Positions 1-7,066 are shown, counted from the first letter of the stretch. The stretch: 7,444 bases of DNA from SAR202 cluster bacterium (GCA_009392675.1 VFFY01000127.1:1-7444), one strand, 5' to 3'. Made by a program: numbers and translations. Notes: generated from the letters alone by a model not told the origin.

Positions 1-821
1 AGATAACCCACGACGAGCTGGGCGAAAGCAGCCACGGTGAAGACAATGAAAGCCCAGGCGCCTACTTCGGTAGCGTTTGTTGTAAAATCGTTCAGACGCT
101 CTTCTAGGATCTTCGGTAGAGAGAAGGTTGTACTCTGGAATATCAAGCCGCCCATAGCCGTAGTGAAGAAGATGATTGAAAAGACTTGAACCAAGATTGC
201 TCGGTCAATTTCAACCTTCGACGTTCCCGTTGTATCACTTGATATTTCGTTTGGATACAAGGATTCGAGATCTCCCGCCCGTGTAAAAATCACGTAAGCA
301 AAACCGATCGCGACAGAGATTACACCGGGTACAAGGAAAGCTGCCTGCCAGCCAAAGGTATCAATTATAATTCCAGTGATTAGGGCCGCTACCGCAACGC
401 CAATATTCCCAAAAACGCCATTTAACGCTAGTGGCATACCGGTTTTGACTCGGCCTTGTACCACCATCGCGATGCCTACAGGGTGATATATTGCAGCAAA
501 CAGACCGATGACAAATAAACCACAACCAATCTGTAACGGCGAATTTGCGAAACTGGTTGCGGTCGACGCAACCCCGATGCCGATAAAAAAAATACTAACC
601 ATGCCATGTCGGTGCCATTTATCGGCTATCCAGCCGGCAGGTATTGCGCATATACCAAAGGCTACAAAACCCGGCATGGCGTAAGGAATAAGATCTGCGT
701 AGGTCATATGCCAGTCGGTGGCTAAAGCAAGTGCCGCTACTGTTGCGAAAATTAGCATGAAGAGGTGATCTAACAAATGTCCCACATTAAGAAACCCAAA
801 ATGGAGGTTTTGTCGTTTCAT
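1..821 (-). CDS. MFS permease, FSR (fosmidomycin-resistance)-like, C-terminus beyond the window
   Basis: Inner-membrane major facilitator superfamily transporter; substrate and direction are unknown. 273 complete codons are visible with no stop, so the gene runs off the left edge. Seen: the N-terminal six-helix half and the start of the second half. It opens with NVGHLLDHLFMLIF (residues 12-25), then GWIADKWHRHGM (63-74), which is the MFS motif A loop, AAIYHPVGIAM (109-119) and LNGVFGNIGVA (133-143). These motifs resemble the FSR-like branch. A hydrophilic linker (about 181-208) separates the halves. Family members are usually about 400 residues, so roughly two thirds is present. Start: ATG codons lie at 827 and 821. 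AAGGA at 831-827 is 5 nt before the second one, and it overlaps the first, so 821 is preferred. It follows the amidohydrolase gene by 71 bp on the same strand and is probably the last known member of the operon. Confidence 0.9.
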   Translation of the reverse strand, partial: MKRQNLHFGFLNVGHLLDHLFMLIFATVAALALATDWHMTYADLIPYAMPGFVAFGICAIPAGWIADKWHRHGMVSIFFIGIGVASTATSFANSPLQIGCGLFVIGLFAAIYHPVGIAMVVQGRVKTGMPLALNGVFGNIGVAVAALITGIIIDTFGWQAAFLVPGVISVAIGFAYVIFTRAGDLESLYPNEISSDTTGTSKVEIDRAILVQVFSIIFFTTAMGGLIFQSTTFSLPKILEERLNDFTTNATEVGAWAFIVFTVAAFAQLVVGY

Positions 822-826
822 TTTCA

Positions 827-831
827 TCCTT
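827..831 (-). promoter_or_regulatory. Ribosome binding site of the MFS permease gene
   Basis: AAGGA, within AGAAGGA, lies 5 nt upstream of the ATG at 821. It overlaps the in-frame ATG at 827, which makes 821 the likelier initiation codon. Confidence 0.6.
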
Positions 832-892
832 CTTTATTAGTGATTTCAGAGGAAAATGAAGGCACTTTTAAATGAGAGCTTTTACTCATTTT

Positions 893-2281
893 TTAAAGCC
901 ACTTCCACGGACTGTAGGTGGGGAGTTTTAGATTCGCAGAAATTTTCTTCGCACGGAATTGGATTCGGTCAATGATTTCTTCCTCATCTATACTCAAAAC
1001 CTTACGGTCCTTCATAATAAATTCTCCATCAATTATAACACTCTCGCAACTTTCCCCTTGCGCGGAGTAAACAAAGTTTTGGATTTCATTATAAAGTGGA
1101 ACCCAGTCAGGCCGATGCATATCGAAGATAGCAATGTCTGCTTTTTTTCCCGCCTCGATAGATCCAATTTCATTTTCCATATTTAGCGCTTTTGCCCCAT
1201 TAATGGTTGCCATTTCGATAGCTTTTTCTGCAGAGCCTGCAGCAGCATCATATCGGTAATCTTTTGGTGTGGCTGCGGTTAAATAAATTAATCTAACCAT
1301 GTCGTTGAAATTAGAACAGTCAGATGCGTCAGTACCGATGGACACGTTGACCCCTGCCTGCGCCATTTCAGGGAAGTTACCAAATGCTGATAATCCATAA
1401 GCAAGTTTTATAGCCGTACTCGGACAATGGACTACATTTGTTTTTGTTTCCGCTAACATATTAATTTCACGAGAGTTTACGTGGATCATGTGAACGAGGA
1501 CAACATTTTCTCCTAACGCTCCTATCTTATAAAGATGCTCGATTGGACGCTCACCATATAGCTGATAAGACTCCTGAACGTTTTCCAACATGTTAGCTTG
1601 GTGCATGTGTAAAACTGTTTCATGATGGTCTGCCATCACTTTTGACTTTTTATACAGTTCATCGGTGCAGCGCCCCATGCCGACTAATACAATGCATGGT
1701 TCAACCAATCCGACACCACCTTTGTACTTTTTCATAAAGCGTTCATTCTGCTTTAAACAGATAGCCGTTGAATCCACTAACATGTCATGTCCTTGACTGA
1801 CCATGTCAAATGAACGGCGACCCATTTTCCCACGCATTCCAATTCTTGCAATCCCCTCCAACGTTTCATCCGTGTTATATGACCCAGCCTCGAGGAATGT
1901 GGTTACGCCCGTTTTCAAAGTTTCAATTAAAATACCGAGTCCTCCCCAAATCTCGTCTTCGGGTTCAACTATCGTAGCAACGTTACGGTGAACAAAATCT
2001 GACCAGGGTACTCCATTCAGATTTTCTGGAGACAAGCCACGGTGCATATGGTGGTAAAAATGTAAATGAGAGTTTATTAGACCCGGCATTATTAGTTTTT
2101 CATTGGCGTCGTAAACTCTCTTTGCCTGATATTTCTTCTTTAGGGCAGAAGACTTTCCTACTTCTATAATTTTGTTTTTTGAAATGGCGACTGCTCCGTT
2201 ACGGATAACTCGCCGCTCTTTATCGACAGTAACTATAGTTCCATCCACGATAAGTAAGTCTAATATTTTCTTCGAAGCCAT
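893..2281 (-). CDS. Atz/Trz-type amidohydrolase (COG0402-like deaminase/chlorohydrolase)
   Basis: Probable cytoplasmic metal-dependent hydrolase of 462 residues, the usual length for the family that includes S-adenosylhomocysteine, 8-oxoguanine and triazine hydrolases. No signal peptide. Seen: a small N-terminal beta domain (about 1-65), then the TIM-barrel metal site HLH (H72, H74), H227 in LHMHQAN, H264 in VLVHMIH, HCPS (H285) and GTDAS (D318). The C-terminal strand region has GSIEAGKKADIAIFD (373-387). Known for the family: HxH, the two later His and the Asp form the metal/catalytic centre, and a Glu three residues after the third His is a proton shuttle. Here that position is Asn230, which is unusual. 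The ATG at 2281 is the only plausible start; AGGGAG at 2298-2293 lies 11 nt upstream. It sits 107 bp after tctA and 71 bp before the MFS gene. Function as a deaminase of an N-heterocycle is inferred; the substrate is not identifiable. Confidence 0.88.
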   Translation of the reverse strand: MASKKILDLLIVDGTIVTVDKERRVIRNGAVAISKNKIIEVGKSSALKKKYQAKRVYDANEKLIMPGLINSHLHFYHHMHRGLSPENLNGVPWSDFVHRNVATIVEPEDEIWGGLGILIETLKTGVTTFLEAGSYNTDETLEGIARIGMRGKMGRRSFDMVSQGHDMLVDSTAICLKQNERFMKKYKGGVGLVEPCIVLVGMGRCTDELYKKSKVMADHHETVLHMHQANMLENVQESYQLYGERPIEHLYKIGALGENVVLVHMIHVNSREINMLAETKTNVVHCPSTAIKLAYGLSAFGNFPEMAQAGVNVSIGTDASDCSNFNDMVRLIYLTAATPKDYRYDAAAGSAEKAIEMATINGAKALNMENEIGSIEAGKKADIAIFDMHRPDWVPLYNEIQNFVYSAQGESCESVIIDGEFIMKDRKVLSIDEEEIIDRIQFRAKKISANLKLPTYSPWKWL

Positions 2282-2388
2282 ATTCTATGATACTCCCTAA
2301 ATTTGCCTGGTAATTTTTTATTCTACTATTAAATGACCTAGGAGATTGGGTGTTTCTAGAGTAATTCCTTCAGCGATCGTTAAATCAG

Positions 2389-3888
2389 TTATTGCTGAGA
2401 CTTGTTCTTATTTTTTTTCGGCATAAAGGCCAGGGCGAGAAAGATTAATGCTAATACTATGAATAATGCGGAAATCGGTCTTAAAAATAAATTTAATAAA
2501 TTCCCGTCTAATATTATGTAGGACTGGACTAGAGAATTCTCTATTGACCTGCCAAGAAGGGCCGTAATGATTAAGGGAGCAAGAGGGATTTCAAACTTCT
2601 TCATTAAGTACCCCATGACCCCAAATACGATCATAAGTTTTACGTCGAACATATTATTGTTAACAGAGTAACTTCCTACTGCAGCTATCGCGAGTATGCC
2701 GGGGAACAGTAAATTTTTGGGGATTGTTACAATTTTTGCATAAATTCCGGATAGAGCCCAACCCATGACTAGTAAAAACGCATTCGCAAAAACCATACCC
2801 CAGATGATGGCGTACATTGTTGCTGCATGATTTTGGAATAGATCAGGACCCGGACGCATTCCATGTACAACGAATGCCCCGAGCATCACAGCGGTGATTA
2901 TGTCTCCGGGTATGCCGAATGCAAAAAGAGGGAGAAAGTTCGCTCCATTGACAGCACTATTAGCCGCTTCAGGGGCCGCAACCCCCTCTAGGGTACCGTG
3001 ACCAAATGCTTCCGGAGTTTTCGAGGTGCGCTTGGCGAAAGAGTATGCCAGGAAGGCTGCAATGGGAGCTCCTAACCCTGGAATTATACCAATAAATGTT
3101 CCTATTCCTGTTGACTGTATTATTACTTTTTTTACACGCCAAAACTCATTCCATGTTAGTCGATCTTGTTTCCCGTACTTAGTGTTAACATCAGCGTTCT
3201 TCTTTAAAGTTAATCCTTTCTCTGCTTGTATAAGTATCTCGCTTATCGCAAAGAGGCCAATCAACATCGTCATGAATGTTATTCCGGAGGCCATATTCAA
3301 GTTGCCAAAGATGAAACGGCTTGATCCGGTTACTGAGTCAATACCGATTGTACTCACAATTAGGCCGACAAAAGCAGAAAAAAGACCTTTTAAAATACTT
3401 TGCCCAGTAACTCCGGCGATCAAGACAAGGCTGAAAACAAAAAGGGAAAAATATTCAGGAGAACCAAAGTATAGAGCTACCATGGCAAGAGGGGCCATAA
3501 ACATAAAGAGAACAATATCGCTGAGTGTATCTCCTACGGTAGATGCAACGAGGCTCATTTGGATTGCTTTTTTAGCTTTTCCTTTTTGTGCCATCGGATA
3601 ACCATCAAACACCGTCGCAGCTGCACCGCCAGTTCCGGGTGTTGAAACCAATATTGCTGGTATAGCCCCACCGTAAAGTCCCCCTTTATAGATTCCAACC
3701 AGGAATGGGATCCCCAGAAGTGGAGGTATACTAAAAGAAAGTGGAATTAATATGGCTATAGCCATTGTGGCGGTTAATCCCGGTAAGGAACCCACGAGCA
3801 TACCTAACAAGATACCTCCACAAATCATGAGGAGAGATCCCCAGTTTAAAATCAAGTGCAACCCGTTAATAATCTCTTGAAAATACAT
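2389..3888 (-). CDS. tctA: Tripartite tricarboxylate transporter large permease TctA
   Basis: Large integral inner-membrane subunit of a TctABC secondary transporter, which imports a solute delivered by the periplasmic protein TctC using an ion gradient (family knowledge). About 500 residues, the standard size. Two family signature repeats are visible. With residues counted from the GTG at 3894, they are GSLPGLTATMAIA (35-47) with YKGGLYGGAIPAILVSTPGT (69-88), and GIIPGLGAPIAAFLAYSFAK (269-288) with PEAANSAVNGANFLPLFAFG (308-327). Hydrophobic helices run throughout, ending in a Lys/Asn-rich cytoplasmic tail. Start: a GTG at 3894 abuts the tctB stop (TAA at 3897-3895), and an ATG lies two codons later at 3888. 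No clear Shine-Dalgarno distinguishes them. I chose the ATG; either way tctA starts within 6 nt of the end of tctB, implying translational coupling. Confidence 0.95.
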   Translation of the reverse strand: MYFQEIINGLHLILNWGSLLMICGGILLGMLVGSLPGLTATMAIAILIPLSFSIPPLLGIPFLVGIYKGGLYGGAIPAILVSTPGTGGAAATVFDGYPMAQKGKAKKAIQMSLVASTVGDTLSDIVLFMFMAPLAMVALYFGSPEYFSLFVFSLVLIAGVTGQSILKGLFSAFVGLIVSTIGIDSVTGSSRFIFGNLNMASGITFMTMLIGLFAISEILIQAEKGLTLKKNADVNTKYGKQDRLTWNEFWRVKKVIIQSTGIGTFIGIIPGLGAPIAAFLAYSFAKRTSKTPEAFGHGTLEGVAAPEAANSAVNGANFLPLFAFGIPGDIITAVMLGAFVVHGMRPGPDLFQNHAATMYAIIWGMVFANAFLLVMGWALSGIYAKIVTIPKNLLFPGILAIAAVGSYSVNNNMFDVKLMIVFGVMGYLMKKFEIPLAPLIITALLGRSIENSLVQSYIILDGNLLNLFLRPISALFIVLALIFLALAFMPKKNKNKSQQ

Positions 3889-3894
3889 GTGCAC

Positions 3895-4386
3895 TTAACC
3901 GAATAGGTATCCTTTTGGTAGGGGGACATACATCAAGGAGCCAAAAATATAAGTAATGCATATTGGTAATATCACTGCGCCGAGAACGAGTTGCCATATC
4001 TTTCTTGTTCCAAAATAAAGGTTTAGAGCAAATAGTATGACTGTTGTTCCCAGCAAAAAACCTAATGCCTCTAATAATGCTGGATACGAGATTACGATTA
4101 GCAGTGTTACACAACCCCTAACCAAACCATCTTGGCTAAATGTAACATCATCGTCTTGGTCGTCAGACTTAGAAAATACATAGGGTTGCAAAATAAATAG
4201 ACCACCTATGACGACAAACGCTACTGCACAAATTAATGGAATAGCCGCAGGGGTTATACGAACTAAGTCTCCAGTCCCTGGGATTGGGTCATTATTAACT
4301 TCAAAGGGAACCAAAAAATAAATTGCGCATGATAGAATTATGGAAACAATTCCTATTGATAAATTTATTTTTTTTTCACTCATCAT
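3895..4386 (-). CDS. tctB: Tripartite tricarboxylate transporter small permease TctB
   Basis: Small membrane subunit that pairs with TctA. 163 residues with four predicted membrane segments at about 9-26, 47-68, 90-125 (probably one to two helices) and 132-152. A charged Asp-rich stretch, SDDQDDD (73-79), falls between helices 2 and 3. The C-terminus GSLMYVPLPKG is typical of TctB. Sequence conservation in this family is low, so the call rests on size, topology, the C-terminal motif and the directly adjacent tctA. Tandem ATG codons at 4386 and 4383 are equally possible starts; the upstream sequence has only a weak Shine-Dalgarno. It lies 50 bp after the RidA-type gene, which separates it from tctC; in most tct operons tctB directly follows tctC. 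Confidence 0.9.
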   Translation of the reverse strand: MMSEKKINLSIGIVSIILSCAIYFLVPFEVNNDPIPGTGDLVRITPAAIPLICAVAFVVIGGLFILQPYVFSKSDDQDDDVTFSQDGLVRGCVTLLIVISYPALLEALGFLLGTTVILFALNLYFGTRKIWQLVLGAVILPICITYIFGSLMYVPLPKGYLFG

Positions 4387-4436
4387 TTCAAAATTTGCTC
4401 ATTCGTCCGGGTCTTAAGCGAGTCATCGGCGCGCTG

Positions 4437-5840
4437 TTATTTTTCGTTAACAGCTATTACTTCTATACTCACTGTGGATCCCGGAATTGGACTGACAGCA
4501 GGGATTTTTATACAACTTAACGCGGGCTTGGGGCCGGGAATGTAATGATTACAAACAGAATGGAAAGCTGTGAAGTCGTCGAAATCAGTGATATAAAGTA
4601 TTATCTTAGCGACTGACCGCAGTGAGGAACCCGCCGCCCTTAAGATCTTGCCTAATTTTTCAAAAATTTGGAGTAACTGTATAGTGGCTCCTTTTTTCCC
4701 GTTGGTTCGAATTAAAGCTTCTGCCATAGGTCGTATTTTCTTTGGTAACTGGGTAACTTCGCTAACGGTGTGCCCAGAACCATCGTGCCCGGTTAACAGC
4801 GATAAAAATATTAATGGCCCAGCTGCAGTTGCAAGTGATGTATGACCAGCATCGGGCGTAAGATTTTCTACCTTAGTTATATCATTCCTAACTAACCCAC
4901 CTTCATTTTGCATCGCTGTTAATTCAATTTCTATTAATGTACCTTTATGCCCTACTTTATCAAATTGGGTGACGCTTAGCGCCGGAGAACAATTGGAGAA
5001 AAAGCTAGTGTGCACCTGATGAAACGTAACATAGTCATTCATATCTTGCAGGTATACGGTAATGCTAACAACGTCGTCCAAAGAACTTTTTGAGTCTTCG
5101 AGCATATTTTTGATTGTATTGTATACGAACCAAGTTTGGGCTGCGATTGGTCCGTTTACAGTATCCGAATGGGATGTGCCCACTTGTAGAAATCTACCTT
5201 CTTCCGGGACGTCCTCAAAACCACGGACAAGCGGATTGTCGGGTTTAGTCGTATCAATAGGGATGTGCCCGGACGTAAAAATATACGGGCCTGCACTTAC
5301 TGCTCTACTGTAGTGGGATGTCGATTTTATGATACTGGGATTCCTAATAATCTTTCTTCGGGAGTTAAATTTCCAGTTCTTTGGATCTATAGCGATGCCA
5401 TCGATCGTGATCCAGGCCTGCCCATCAGGTGAAGTATCAATTACACCGATGCCACTACTTGGTGGTGGAGTTTTACCCGTTTTGATTTTTCGAACATTTT
5501 CGTGAATTGAATAGTAACGTTTGTCCTTTTGATATTGATGAGTACGAAGAACATCTCTGAGATCTCCGTCAAGAGAATGTAAGATAGCTTCTATACTTGA
5601 ATAACCCCACCAACTTTGACTGCGGACAGGTTCTGAAAGGACATCTGTGTTCACTGACGATGGTTCAGCAGGTGGTTTATCCATTACGAGTTCATTACTG
5701 TGGGTAAGGATTGCACCGTCCTCTCTAAGTGGCACCATGCCGGAAATAAAACAAAAGCCCGATGCGATTGTAGCGTGAGGGTAGCCCAAATACATTTGAG
5801 GGCATTTTGGTAAAAATATGGGTTTAATATTCGATCCCAT
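4437..5840 (-). CDS. Single-chain triple RidA/YjgF-domain protein lacking the catalytic arginine
   Basis: Cytoplasmic protein of 467 residues (numbering here counts from the GTG at 5849, three codons earlier). I see three RidA/YjgF/YER057c/UK114-like units. Domain 1 (about 13-155) has ATIASGFCFISGMVPL and ends ITIDGIAI. Domain 2 (about 178-313) has AVSAGPYIFTSGHIPID, AAQTWFVYNTIKNML, DDVVSITVYLQDMNDY and IEIELTAM. Domain 3 (about 333-467) has FEKLGKILRAAGSSLRSVAKI, ILYITDFDDFTAFHSV and VSIEVIAV. Canonical RidA is about 130 residues, forms trimers, and hydrolyses enamine/imine intermediates using an Arg in PARSCVEV. The matching positions here are Ser131, Leu291 and Leu444, so imine deaminase activity is unlikely in any domain. 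The chain may fold as an intramolecular pseudo-trimer. Start: ATG at 5840 has AGGTG 6 nt upstream; the GTG at 5849 lies inside that ribosome site. Its position inside the tct operon suggests a role in handling the imported compound (inference). Confidence 0.85.
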   Translation of the reverse strand: MGSNIKPIFLPKCPQMYLGYPHATIASGFCFISGMVPLREDGAILTHSNELVMDKPPAEPSSVNTDVLSEPVRSQSWWGYSSIEAILHSLDGDLRDVLRTHQYQKDKRYYSIHENVRKIKTGKTPPPSSGIGVIDTSPDGQAWITIDGIAIDPKNWKFNSRRKIIRNPSIIKSTSHYSRAVSAGPYIFTSGHIPIDTTKPDNPLVRGFEDVPEEGRFLQVGTSHSDTVNGPIAAQTWFVYNTIKNMLEDSKSSLDDVVSITVYLQDMNDYVTFHQVHTSFFSNCSPALSVTQFDKVGHKGTLIEIELTAMQNEGGLVRNDITKVENLTPDAGHTSLATAAGPLIFLSLLTGHDGSGHTVSEVTQLPKKIRPMAEALIRTNGKKGATIQLLQIFEKLGKILRAAGSSLRSVAKIILYITDFDDFTAFHSVCNHYIPGPKPALSCIKIPAVSPIPGSTVSIEVIAVNEK

Positions 5841-5846
5841 TAAAAA

Positions 5847-5851
5847 CACCT
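5847..5851 (-). promoter_or_regulatory. Ribosome binding site of the triple RidA gene
   Basis: AGGTG lies 6 nt before the ATG at 5840. The in-frame GTG at 5849 is part of this motif, so it is unlikely to be the start. Confidence 0.6.
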
Positions 5852-5888
5852 AAGCGAGGAACTCTTTTCAAATTTACTCTGATGCAAA

Positions 5889-5927
5889 TATGTATGGCCG
5901 CCAGTGCCAGTCCAGCGGCCATACATA
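5889..5927 (-). terminator. Intercistronic stem-loop downstream of tctC
   Basis: A perfect 13-bp inverted repeat, TATGTATGGCCGC at 5889-5901 and GCGGCCATACATA at 5915-5927, encloses a 13-nt loop. It begins 23 nt after the tctC stop and lies before the RidA-type gene. On the minus-strand transcript only three U residues directly follow the stem, so it is not a standard strong intrinsic terminator. A partial terminator or a 3'-end stabiliser of the tctC message fits better, which would let the binding protein be made in excess over the membrane subunits (inference from the well-known need for excess binding protein). Confidence 0.7.
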
Positions 5928-5950
5928 ACTAAAAGTTAAAATAATAGAAT

Positions 5951-6931
5951 CTATTTTTTCTTTAATTCCCTTATAAGGTTGCCCATCTTTTTGTATTCTG
6001 CCGACCAGTATTCATCGAAGCCTTTTCCTCTTCTATGAAGAACTTGCTCCCCAAATCGCTTAACCATTCTATAAAAAGACTTATCTTTGGCGACTTTTTC
6101 AAAAATATCCTCTAATTGTTTTACAATTGCGGGTGGCGTCCCTTTCGGTGCAAGAACTCCCCGCCAAAGGTAGAAAACAAAGTCTGGATGACCTAGCTCA
6201 GCTGTGGTTGGAACGTTGGGAAAGCTCTTGTGTCTTTTTGTGTCCATAATAGCTAGCATATTTAACTTGCCTGCCCTTATGTGCGATAGCGCCTGAGTAA
6301 CCTGGGATCCTGACATCATAGTCTCTCCAGATAAAATAGCCTTCAAGGCAGGTCCGCCACCTTTATAAGGAACGTGCGTTAATTTTATTCCTAGCTTTTT
6401 TTGCATATATTCAAATGGTACATGCGGGATGCCCCATACCCCAGCCGATGCGTATTTTATCTTCCCGGGATTAGCCTTCGCATAGCTAACAAATTCTTTA
6501 AAGGTTTTGAACGGAGCGTCCGATCTTGCGATTATAGGTGTAGGACTATAATTGATTAACGCTATAGGGATAAAATCTTCTTTTCCATAGGGCAAATTTT
6601 GCGCCTGATTTACCAATGTATTCGTATCCGGTGCGCCAAATAACAAGGTATGTCCATCTGGTTTTGATCGAGCTACGTATTGAGCGGCAATGGCTCCTGT
6701 GCCGCCTGGCATCAATCTCACCAGCATTGGTTGGTCAATAATTCCTGGCGTAACACTGACGATAGCACGCGCATGAGCGTCATGAGATCCCCCAGCCGAA
6801 AAAGGAATTACAAGTTCTATTGGTCTTGAAGGAAATTTATCGGCTGCTAAAACGGTCTGCTCTATGCCAAGTAAAAAGGAAAAGCTGGATAGAACAAAAC
6901 AGCTCGCTAAACCTGAGATCTTTTTTACCAT
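5951..6931 (-). CDS. tctC: TctC / Bug-family periplasmic solute-binding protein
   Basis: Extracytoplasmic receptor of the tripartite tricarboxylate transporter, 326 residues and typical in length. A Sec signal peptide is visible: MVKK, a hydrophobic core (about 7-22), and probable cleavage near VLAA (27-30). Mature-domain signatures follow: FPSRPIELVIPFSAGG (33-48) with the conserved Asp51 in GGSHDAHAR, PGGTGAIAAQYVARSKPDGH (75-94), HVPYKGGGPALKAILSGE (186-203), GKLNMLAI (221-228) and FPNVPTTAELG (237-247). In known Bug proteins Asp51-region and PGG-loop backbone groups hold a ligand carboxylate, so the ligand is probably a carboxylic acid or amide (inference). Start: the ATG at 6931 has GGGAG 7 nt upstream and gives a clean signal peptide; an upstream in-frame TTG at 7024 would add 31 residues and mask it. 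It is the first gene of the minus-strand operon. Confidence 0.95.
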   Translation of the reverse strand: MVKKISGLASCFVLSSFSFLLGIEQTVLAADKFPSRPIELVIPFSAGGSHDAHARAIVSVTPGIIDQPMLVRLMPGGTGAIAAQYVARSKPDGHTLLFGAPDTNTLVNQAQNLPYGKEDFIPIALINYSPTPIIARSDAPFKTFKEFVSYAKANPGKIKYASAGVWGIPHVPFEYMQKKLGIKLTHVPYKGGGPALKAILSGETMMSGSQVTQALSHIRAGKLNMLAIMDTKRHKSFPNVPTTAELGHPDFVFYLWRGVLAPKGTPPAIVKQLEDIFEKVAKDKSFYRMVKRFGEQVLHRRGKGFDEYWSAEYKKMGNLIRELKKK

Positions 6932-6938
6932 TTTACAA

Positions 6939-6943
6939 CTCCC
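6939..6943 (-). promoter_or_regulatory. Ribosome binding site of tctC
   Basis: GGGAG stands 7 nt before the ATG at 6931. This, with the signal peptide that follows, fixes the start and argues against the longer reading frame from 7024. Confidence 0.7.
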
Positions 6944-7035
6944 TGTATTATTTGATTCGTCTGATCTATTTATATTAAAAAGGTTTTTCCGCGGCACTGT
7001 AGCTATGGTTAATAAGCGTGCCAAGAGGAAAAAAC

Positions 7036-7048
7036 TGCAACCGTTGCA
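7036..7048. promoter_or_regulatory. Candidate operator, site 1
   Basis: TGCAACCGTTGCA is a perfect inverted repeat with 6-bp arms around one central base. With site 2 it fits TRCAA-N3-TTGYA. Odd-length palindromes of this size are typical of dimeric regulators of the GntR/FadR or LacI type; the regulator is not in the window. Confidence 0.45.
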
Positions 7049-7053
7049 TTACC

Positions 7054-7066
7054 TACAAGTATTGTA
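7054..7066. promoter_or_regulatory. Candidate operator, site 2
   Basis: TACAAGTATTGTA is an inverted repeat with 5-bp arms and a 3-bp centre. It lies 18 bp centre-to-centre from site 1 and shares the CAA-N3-TTG core. Read on the minus strand it includes TACAAT, close to a -10 hexamer, but no good -35 lies at the right distance. Confidence 0.45.

Noticed and set aside
870..893. Hairpin AAATGAG/CTCATTT followed by a T-run on the plus strand, between the amidohydrolase and MFS genes
   Set aside because: The stem is short and AT-rich, and the T-run lies on the strand opposite to the operon, with no plus-strand gene to terminate.
3026..3601. Long plus-strand open frame of 191 codons inside tctA
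   Set aside because: It lies antisense within a well-supported TctA gene and has a low-complexity composition with no recognisable domain; it is a shadow frame.
3866..4114. Minus-strand open frame overlapping the tctB/tctA junction
   Set aside because: It is out of frame with both transporter genes, which account for the coding signal there, and shows no domain or ribosome site.
7008..7023. Possible sigma-54 promoter on the minus strand: TGGCAC at 7023-7018
   Set aside because: The -24 element matches, but the -12 position reads TTAA instead of TTGC, and the GC pair there is essential.
6932..7024. N-terminal extension of TctC from an in-frame TTG at 7024
   Set aside because: It would place 31 polar residues before an otherwise normal signal peptide, and the ATG at 6931 has a good ribosome site 7 nt upstream.
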